Positions 40,001-49,900 of a DNA stretch of 64,000 nt are shown in pieces. The stretch is from Euglena gracilis (Eukaryota; Euglenida; Euglenophyceae; Euglenales). A program made the translations under genes and the position numbers. The notes below the pieces were generated by a model. That model was not told the origin of the DNA and searched no databases. It saw nothing but the letters and a program-made list of their open reading frames with translations. The stretch spans positions 38,280,553 to 38,344,552 of the forward strand of contig CP154956.1 of NCBI GenBank assembly GCA_039621445.1, written 5' to 3'. The first letter of the stretch is position 1; each line of letters begins with the position of its first letter.

Positions 40001-41502
40001 GTCCCCATGTGTGGTCCATTTTTCGTCCACCTGGGGTCCTCCCCCCTTGTCTAACAACCACCCCCCTGGTCGGAAGTAAACATTGGCTATTTTAGCGACC
40101 CCCCCCCTTCCCACCCGGTTGTAGACGAACACCAGTGGTCGTTGGACAAGGGGGGGGGGAGGTGCCTCCCCCCCCCCCGGGCGCTTGGCCCCCCTCCTCC
40201 TTACATGCAAACTTGGCCCCCCTAAAGTTCGCTTTTGGCCTTTGGCCCATATGGCCGTCAAAATTCTTGGCCCCCCTAAGGTTGGCCCCCTGGCCTTACC
40301 TTCAATCATGGCCCGGGCCAAGCGCCTGGGGGGGGGGGGAGGTATTTCAGCACCACCCCTTCAGGACCAACCAGCCTCAGGCAGGGGGGGGGGGGACGCA
40401 AATATGTTTTTTTTGCATTTTTTGCATTTTTTTGATTTTGGCAAAATTTGCAAATTTTTTTGTGTTTTTTTGTTTGTTTTTTCCTGGATGATTTTTGAAT
40501 TTTTACTGAAAAATTTTTTCGACTGTGAGGAATTCCTTGTTTTGGCCCCGATTTCCTCCCCAATACCAAAAGTTTTGTCAAGTTTTTGTCATTTTTGCAT
40601 TTTTTGGGTCAACAAAATGCTTATATTTTCATGCAAAATGAAAAATTTTGCCTGGTGGAGCCGAATTTTTTTGAAGTCCTCTCCATTGGAAAGTGTACAT
40701 CCTTTGCATTTTTTTCGTTTTTTTGCGTCACGTTTTTCGTTTTTCCATGTGGCATTTTCCCCCCCCCCCGCCCCCCCCCCCCCCCCCGAGAAACTGCCAT
40801 GCCCGAGAACCCGTCAGGGTCCCACCCTTGATACTGTCAGGGTCCCTGTTACCGGCAAACCTGTCAGTAGAGGAAGTTGTCAGGGTCTCCGGTGCCGGCC
40901 GACCTGTCAGGTGGCAGTTTCCCCGGGGGGGGGGTGGTCCAAGGACACCAGAACCCCCCCCCCCGATGTCGACCTCTTTTCGCTGAGAGCATAAAAAAAT
41001 TGGGGGTTTTTGTGTGTATTTTTGGTTGAATGTCTTGGGACAGCATTTCAGTGTTTTTTGTGAAGCATTAAGGGCCACCGTGCTCTGTTCTTGCTGGCTG
41101 TTTCCTCCCGTTGAACCCAGGAAAATGAATAAATGGTGAGAATGCTTAGACTAGAAAGGTCTGATTTTTTTTTATGGCAGGATCCCTGCCCCCTGGGGGG
41201 GGGGGGGGCGGTTCCACCCTTCCTGCATTCGACCACCCCTGGGGGGATTGGGGGTTGGGCTGAGTGGGTCCCCCAAGGAGGGGGGCTTTTCCTCTCGTTC
41301 CTCAATTTTTCGGCGCAAAGTGCTGAATTCCTCTGCCCAGAATTGACCCCCCAAATGTGGGTCCCCCGGAACCCCTGGGTGGGTGGGGGGACTTCCCCCA
41401 GTCTTTACCCAGCCTGTAACAGAATCCCCGGTCTGGTCTGCCCCTTCCTTGGGGGGTTACCTCCCCGCCCGGCGCTCAGGCCCTCCCCACAAGCCCGCCT
41501 GC

Positions 41503-41653
41503 ATGGCCCTGGTCCGCCACCGGAGCGCCCCCGGCCGCCTCCTGGCGCGGCCCAAGGCTGCCCCGCCCCCGCCGCCCGCCCCGCCCCCGCCTCCGCCCCC
41601 GCGCACCGGCCTGCTGCGGCTGCCGGAGGACGGGCAGGGCGGAGCGCGGCAAT
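41503..41653 (+). CDS. Possible first exon of the F-box/LRR gene
   Basis: ATG at 41,503 begins MALVRHRSAPGRLLARPK and leads into a Pro-rich stretch and TGLLRLPEDGQGGARQ. A GT at 41,654 is available, but there is no AG between it and the F-box frame, so how it joins is unknown. Confidence 0.4.
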
Positions 41654-44600
41654 GTCCTCAATCCCCCCTCTGACGTGGTGGATCATGTGGGTCATGTGTG
41701 GGTCATGTGACCTGTGTGGGTCTGCCCTGGGGCTGTGTTGGTGGTGGTGCTGGGCTTCCTGACGCCCGGGGAGCTGTGCCGGACCTTCTCCCTTGGCAGC
41801 CGAGAATGCCACCGCCTGGCCTACAGCCCCCCGCTGTGGCTCACCCTTGTCCGGGCCCCTGCACATGCCCAGGGCCCAATGCCCTGCATTTAAACGGTGT
41901 CAATGGTCCGGCCCAGGTAATTTCAAAAGACCCGGGACCAGCCCAGACATTCACCAAGAGACACCCTATCACCTGAAATGTGTGTTTCGATGTTTCCCAA
42001 CCACTTCGTCAGACGAAGAAGACATTTCCACGGGGAAAACATTCCTCCTAAGTGCATTCTTCAACCTAGATATTTTTCGGGAGGGGTCAGGCTGGGCCCA
42101 ACAGAGGGGGTTCACTTTGAGGGGGGGTCAAGCAGGGCCCAACTGCCCAGGAGATCAATAACCCACGGGGGTCAATGACCCGGGGGGGGGGGTAATGGGG
42201 CATTCACTGTTTTCATGGCACATTTGTCAAAAAGCACTTAAAATTGTCAATAAATGCTTTTGTCAGTTTGTGTAATTCTTCCAGCATTTTTTTTTCGTCT
42301 GAAAGAAGCCAGTGAGTCACCCGAAAGAGATTCTCGTCAGTCCCCCCCTCCCTGCGGAACGGAGGTTACGTTTCCCGCAGTGGCCCGCCTTTCCGCTCCG
42401 GTGGCCCGCCTTGAGCCAGGGGTGCTGAGCCACCTGCCTCGGATGTGTCCCGTCAGGGGGTTCTCTACGCAGCTTTGGGCCGTGTGCTGCTTTGTTGGAT
42501 TCCCTCGGCGTGGAGGTGTGGGCGAGAGGCCCAACCCACCCCTCCCGAATACCTTGGCGGGTTGCCAGGGGTTTGGGACGACGATCTTTTAGACCTTTCC
42601 CCGCCCAGGTAATAATTCGGGCACCACCAGGGGCTGGGCCTAGTGGTGATTTGGGTTTGGTGAACGGGGTTTGGCAATGTGCTGAACCTTTCCCGGGATG
42701 GTACACCCAACCAGATCCGGGGGGGGGGGAATGCTTTTCGCATTTTTTTCGCAGGCCGGGCTGGCGCATCCCCTCCTCCCCCTGCAGATCGGCCCCTTTA
42801 TTTTGCACGGCAGCTTTTTGTTGATTTCCTCAGTCTCCCTCCCCCCAAAAGACCTGGCAGGGCCCTTGCCCCTGGCACTGCTCAAACCCCCTGGCTGGGG
42901 GAAAGGATCACAATAGATGGTTCCCGTCCCCCGGCCCCCCGCCCCGTTAATTTGGAGGGTTGAATGGGTTTCCTTGCGGTGAGCAGCGTTCCCTAACCCC
43001 GTGCCATGGCCTCGGAGTCGGAGGCAGCCCCTTGCCCTGCCCTGACCTCCCTGGACTGTTCCCAGTTCCGGGCGCTCAGCAGCGGCTTGTTGGTGCAGTT
43101 TGCGGAGCACTGCAAGGCGCTGCAACGTGTCAACGTTGCGTGGTGCTCAGACCTTAACGCGCAGGACACAGCTAGTCACATCAAGGGGTGGCGTTAACGC
43201 GTGACTTTCCGCACCAGTGTCTGAAATAACTCTGGTGGTGATGTTCACCATCATTTTTTAGGTAAAAAAATCCTTCAACGTCATTGATGTTGATATCCTG
43301 TAAAATGCAACCATGGGCCTTCTGAGATTGGGTGGGTTCAACCTCCCCCCTGCCCAACGTGGCTTTCCCATTAGCCCTGGCCTACCATTTTTTCGGCCAT
43401 TTTCCCTTTGGATTTTGGACTGAATTTGAATTGGACGGGAAGTTTCTTTTTTTGCCTTCGTTCAGGACCACCCTGTGGCCGACCAGCCAAACCAGGTCAC
43501 AGTATTTGAGGGTTTGGAATTCATGGGTTAAGGTTGGCGGGCGGGGCACAGCCATTCCGGAGGGGACGGGCTGTTCGCTGGGCTCAACGCGGGGCTCCTG
43601 GCGCTGGCCAGCTGCTGCCCCCGCCTGACGGCCCTCACCGTGGAGGGCTGCAACCTCCTCACCGACGCGGCCTTCGCTGCACTGCGGCACCTCCGGGACC
43701 TGCGCCACCTCAACGTGGCCCAGTGCCCCCTCTTCCATCCAGACACGGCAGAGGTGGTCTTCGCAGAGCGGCGGCCACTCCTGGTGTGCGTCGCCGTGGA
43801 ATTTGAAGAGAAGTTTTTTGAAAGTTTTTTTAGTTTTTTTTTTTTGAAAAATGGCATGTTTTTTGTGGGTGAAAGCTTTTGACCTTATTGCTTCGTCTGG
43901 TGGTCTCCCCGGCAAGTGTGCAGCCCTGCCTTCTCAGGACCTCAACATCGACGGCTGCAGCCAGCTGGTGGACCACACCATCCGCCCTGGCCTTGCCGCA
44001 TCACCACCCTGAGGGACTCCCGGGAGCGCACCACCCATACGCCCCCGCGTCAAGGCGTGGCCCCATCGCATCGTGGGCTCCTGCCCCACGCTGCGCTCGC
44101 TGCTGCTTGATGGGGAGATCCTGCACGACACCAGCCTGGACTGCACAGGGCGGTCCTTAAGGGACAGGAAAGTTTTTTTTTTATTTCCTTAAGGACCGCC
44201 CCCCATTCGGCTAAGGGCCGGACTGGGACTTGAACGGGGGCAAAAATTTACCAGTCGAAAAACACAGTTTTTAATGATTTGGGTGGATGGACGGTGGTCC
44301 AAGGGTACCAGGAATCAATTTTTTTCCCAATGTCGACCTGTTCTCACTGAAAAATGCCACACTTTCTTGCCCATTTTCCTGTATATTTTTCACTGAGTGT
44401 GCTGGGACAGCGGAGTTTTTTTATTTTATTTGCTTAAGGACCGCCCTGGGACTGCATCGCCTCCAGCCTGCCAGCCTGCCTGCCCTCCGGCCAGGCCTTG
44501 CGCTTCCGGCGGAATTGGCCCCGTGTGTTTTTTTTTTTGCCAATGGTTGACGATCGGGCTCTTATACCCCCCCTCCTCCCCCCCCCCCCCCCTATGTCCA

Positions 44601-46903
44601 TCTTCCCCCCTATGTCCAATGACCACCCCCCCTGGTCAGAGGACACCATTTCGGAGGTTTGACCAAATTTTTGGTCCCGGCGTGAAGCGCCGGGACGAAA
44701 AATTTTGCCCAAAAATTGACAAAAATTTTGGCCAAAATGCCATTTTTGACACTTTTTGGACAAAATTTGTCAGAATGCCAAAATTTTCGGCGCGAAGCGC
44801 CGGAAGGGAAGATTGGGCATTTTTGGGTCAGGGACCCGGGTCCCCCCCTACCTCGACCCCCCCCGGTCAGACACCCCCCTATGTCCAATGACCACCCCCC
44901 GGTCAGAGGACAGAGGACCGTCATCGAGGTTTCCACCAATTGTCCCCGTGGCCCCAAACGCAAATGGGGCATTTTTGGCATGACTTTTTGACAAAAAATT
45001 TGCCAAATTTGCCGAAAAGCCTGACGCATTTGGGAAGGGGACTTTTTTTCATTTCTTTTCCCCCCATTTCCCCCACCCCCGGTCAGAACCTTTTTGACAT
45101 CCATAACGGTCAAAATTAAACAAAAAAAAGATAACCCCATAAACAAATACTTATAAACCTAAAACTACCCCCCAACTGCCCCCCCATCAGCTTTCCCAAT
45201 GGTTTTTACGACCACCTGGCGATTTTAATTTTTGTATTTGGAAGAAAAGCCGATTTGGAGGGTCAAGGAAATGCCATTTGAGCAATTTCCGGGGACAACA
45301 AACCTATAAACCCCCCCTTCGACCGACCAAACTGGATCCATTAAACCCCGGGGGGTTTATAAGTGGGAGGGGTGGTTTAGTGGCATGCTTTTGTTGACGT
45401 TTCGTAAGTGCACACCCTCCCAGGGCAGGCGTGTGCACTCTCATTTCCCCAAAGGCTGCGCCTGCCTGCAGCTCCTTCATATCTCCTTCTGCAACGCCCT
45501 GACTGACGTTTCGCTCTGCGCACTACAGAGCTGCTCACGGCTTGTGAGCTTGCGACCGGGCCCTTTGAACTGAGCCTTTCACTTGAGTTAACCTGAGCCT
45601 TTGGCACTTGTGTATGCTTGTGTGTGTTCTCTCTCTCTCTCTCTCTCTATCTCCATCTCTCTCCCCCCTCCCCCTCCCTACCCCCCCCTCTCCTTTTAAC
45701 CCCCCACCCCCACTTATACCCCCCCACCCTCGGGCCGACCAACCAAACCGGGACTTATAACCCCCCCCCCCCCGGGGAAGAAAAATGAAAGCCGCCGCGG
45801 ACGATTTTTTTCGGCTGCAAACCACCCTAAAACTGATTTTTTGGCCCTTTTTTGAGATCGACCATCATCAAAAATGCCAATTTCGACCAAATTTGCCAAA
45901 AATTGCCAATTTGGAGGGTTTCAGGGTCATTTTTGGGGTTCGGATTTTCAACAACAATTCCGGGACTTATAACCCCCCCCCCCCCACTTATAAACCCCCC
46001 CCTTCGGCCGACCAACCAAACCGGATCCTACTAACCCTGGGTGGTTTATAAGTGGGGGGGTTTACCTCTTTTTGTTTCTGTGTATGGTGTGTGTTGTGTG
46101 TGCATTTGTAAGTGTGTGATTGGGGGGATGTGGCGCGCATATTTTGCATACCTAACACATATAGCGTGCATATTACGAGGTTTATCAGGAATTTCCTGCC
46201 GCATATTTTTGGGGTTATTGTGGGCTGCTCTCTTCCATTTTGGGTCATTTGCATTTATCTTTGGCCAGTATGGGCAATTCAACTTTTGGGCCATATTAGT
46301 CATTTTTTTGTGCTGTTTTGGTCACTCTCTGCCCCAAGCTGGCCGTCAATGGTGTGACTCCATAGTATTTTTGAACTATATTGAACCATTGTTCGAGTTT
46401 GTGCCATTGTTGGTGCAAGGGGGCCAGATGTTGCCCATTGCGGGCCATATCAGCCATTTTTGGGTCATTTCGGCTAATTTCCGTCAGAAAATCCCCCCAA
46501 AAGGCAGAAAATGGTCTAAATGTCTCAAAATGGTCGAAAATGGCTGAAGATGGCTGATAATGACCGATAATTGGCCAAAAATGCAGACTGTTAAAACGAG
46601 CTCTGCTTCGCCCTCCTGGGGTTGGGGGGGGGGCTGAAAAATGAGACCGAAAAATAAGGAAGCGTTGGCGAAAAAATGGTGTCACTGCCTCCGGGGGCAC
46701 CCTCCGGCACAGCACCCTGTGGGGAAGGTTGGTCAAGGCCTTTTCAGCCTGGAACAAGGCAAAAAATTGCTGCGCGCGCGCTCTCTCTCTCTCACTCTCT
46801 CTCTCTCTCTCTCTCTTCGCGTGTGGGTGTGTGTGTGTGTGTGGGTGGGTGGGTGTTGGCGTGCATGCACGCACGCATGCACGCACGCATGCACGCACGC
46901 ATG

Positions 46904-46934
<31 letters not shown>

Positions 46935-49900
46935 TGGATTGCAGGATTGCAGGAGGTGCGATTTACACGTCCAGGTGGCCCGCCACTGCCTCAAGAAGGG
47001 CCGCTGCTTCACGGCCTGGGGCATGCAGGGGCTGTTCCGGTCCACTGTCTGGGAGAAGCTGTGTGCATTGGACCTGACGGACTGCCAGGGAATGGATGAC
47101 GAGGTCTGGCCTGTCCAATCCTTGTATGATTTGCTGGAGCAGCGCTGCAGTGGTTTCAGTCGTCTTGTCGCCTGCATGGTTTTCTTTCGGAGCTTTTCGC
47201 ATCTCACTACATCGCTGAAACTTTCCTGATGCCTTCTGCTTTTCCTTCAACCAGGCTCTGCTTATTATTAGTGCCGGCAAGCTCGTGCCAGACCATCACC
47301 CTCACCCTCAATCAGTCGTAGTGCCATAAGCTATGAGTCAAATTGCACAGTTATTTGAGCCTCAAATTTATTTGCGATGGGGCAAATCTGCTGGTGCATT
47401 GAAAGTGTTGTTGCTGCTACTGTTGTTGTTTTCAAGTTGCAAGCTCTCCTCTTTCTTTTTTGCATCTTTCTGTGCCCCCTGACAGGTGTGCGAGGCAATG
47501 GCGGCACATTGCCCCAACCTGCTGCGGCTCAGCATCGCATGGTGCTGGCATGTCGGGGACCGTGGCGTGCAAGCCATGCCTTTGCTTGGGGTGTGACGAC
47601 TGCAGCCCTCCCCCCCCCCCCCGGGGGGGGGGGGAAGTGATTGGGTGTATGTGGAGAGCCCCAGGGGGGGGGGGTCAGCGAGCAATGGTGTGGTGCAGGC
47701 GCTGGTGGCCGGGCTGCCCCTCCTGTCCCAGCTGGACCTCTGCGGCCTGAAGCAGCTCACCAACGCCCAGGGGTTTTTTAAAGGTTGGCCTCCTGGGGGG
47801 GGGGGCTGAGTGGGTTCCCCCAGAGAGGGGGTTTTCCCCTCTGTTTTCCAGAGGAAGGGTCTTAGGCGGCCGGATTCGCACTTAAGCTTTTTTCTTTTTA
47901 TTTGCGCATTTGCGCGCATTTACGATTTTTTTGATTCTGCTTTGATTCGGCTGTGAAGGTCAGGGGGGTTTGAAAACACGTGAACAAGGGAGTGCAAAAA
48001 ACGAGCAAAATTCTGTTTTTGGCTGGGAGACCCCCGGGACTTTGGCGAAAAATGGTGTTTTTGAGGTGTGTGGAAATGGACTTTGTACGTCGAAACCCCC
48101 GGGACCTTGCCGGCCCACACTGAAAAAAAAACGCAAAAAAGCACCATAGGAACGGGACCTTTCCTGCCCTTGTTGTTTCTTTCGGACGTGTCCCCGGGTG
48201 TGTCCGAGCTGCCGGCGGTGTGCGTCCTGGGTGTTTGCCGGACTGCGTTGCTTGCGGCGCCTTGGTGTGGTGTTTTGGGGCTGTTTGTCAAAGCGCGGGG
48301 AGGAAGGTGCCGGGGGGTGTGGGTGTGGTGTGACCAAGCCGGCGGGAAGGACGCAGGGGAAGGAAGGTGAGTGCAGGGTGTTGGGCAAGGGAAGCGCAAA
48401 GCGGATGAAATGGGGTCCGCAGGGAATGAAGGGAATGAAGGGGAACGGGTGTCTCCCACCCGGCTTATACCCGGGATGCGCACAACCAGTTGTGTGGCAA
48501 AGAACCCAGCGGAAGAAGCCAAACACTGGAAGTACAAGATTGTTTTTATGCGCGCAATTGCGCGCATCAACATGTTTATGTTGATGCGCGCAATTGCGCG
48601 CATAAACATTTGTCCTTCAAGGATTGGGCTTTGGCACCCATGAACTGACGCCGTTGACAAACTGCGTGACATAGAGGCCCTGACGGTACGGACTGACGGG
48701 CAATCCAGTTGGTGAGTTTGTCACACTGTTTGTCAACGGCGCAAGCTTATGGGCGCAAATGCGCGCACAAACAAAAATTATGTTTTATGCGCGCATTTGC
48801 GCAAATGCCCGCATAAAACATAATTTTTGTTTGTGCGCGCATTTGCGCCCATAAACACAAATAAGAACGGTGTGACGGAAACACACCCGTCAAACACTGA
48901 CAGCAGATGTTGTTCATTTGCGCATTTGCGCGCATCACGTTTTTTGTGGGCTCAAATGCGCAAATAAACTTGTATGAAGAAACTGCACAATTTACTATGT
49001 TTATTTGCGCATTTGCGCCCACAAACAACGTGATGCGCGCAAATGCGCAAATAAACAACTAATGGAGGAGTAGAAAACGATTGCATTTGGCCCTCCTGCA
49101 ACTACCCTTAGTGGCTTCTGAATGGGTTGAAAGCAAATGACCACACCGTCTCCTCCGGTATATGGTGTTATTGTGCCGTTTGTTGACCATTGACAGGTCC
49201 CACAAAAGATGGAGACATAGGATCTCCAGAAGGTGCGTGCATAGCAGCCCAGTAACGGTACACGTCCACCGGCCCCAATTTTTGGGTCCCAAGGGCCCTG
49301 CCGCTGACCTGCGGCCTGGGCTCCGCTGTTAAAGCCCCATCAGCTGCTGATGCTTCAGCACCCAACAGGTCAGCATCCACTTCCCCGGTGCAACGACACC
49401 CACCACAGCGGCCACGTTATACCCTGCAACCAGGGTGTAAGACTGGGGGTATGACGTGGTGCCAGTGCATGGCAACCAGCAGCCGAAGAGAGGTAGCCCT
49501 CAAGCACCCGTTCCTTTGGATGCAAGGAAGTGTTGAACCTTTACCCCTGGATTGGGTGCATCAAAGCGGTGGGACCCACTCCCCCCAAATTATGCACAAA
49601 AACCGGTATTTTTTTTACGTTCTTCAAGGGAAAAATGGCAAAGAAAACCGTAAAACGGACTCCGGCCCGACACGTCCCGGGTATTTCAGGTGCCAAATTT
49701 TGTCTTCTTGTAACGCAGTCCTGTTGCAGAAAAGGTGTCGAACAGTCCCAGGTCGTTTGCATGTCATCAATTCATTACGTTTAACTGCCAAACGCATGAC
49801 GCCAAAATAACAGGCCGATCGGGCCTGGTAACAGCAGTGCAAATGTACACATGTAAGGCAGGCAAATTTTGGCCAGTCACATGCCGTGTTCCAGTGAACA

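Noticed and set aside
46733-46930. Frames rich in Ser/Leu, Arg/Glu or His/Ala
   Set aside because: Low-complexity translations of the CT/GT/GCAC microsatellite.
47920-48672. 250-codon minus-strand frame
   Set aside because: Pro/His/Ser-rich with palindrome-derived ARI repeats; no splice or domain support.
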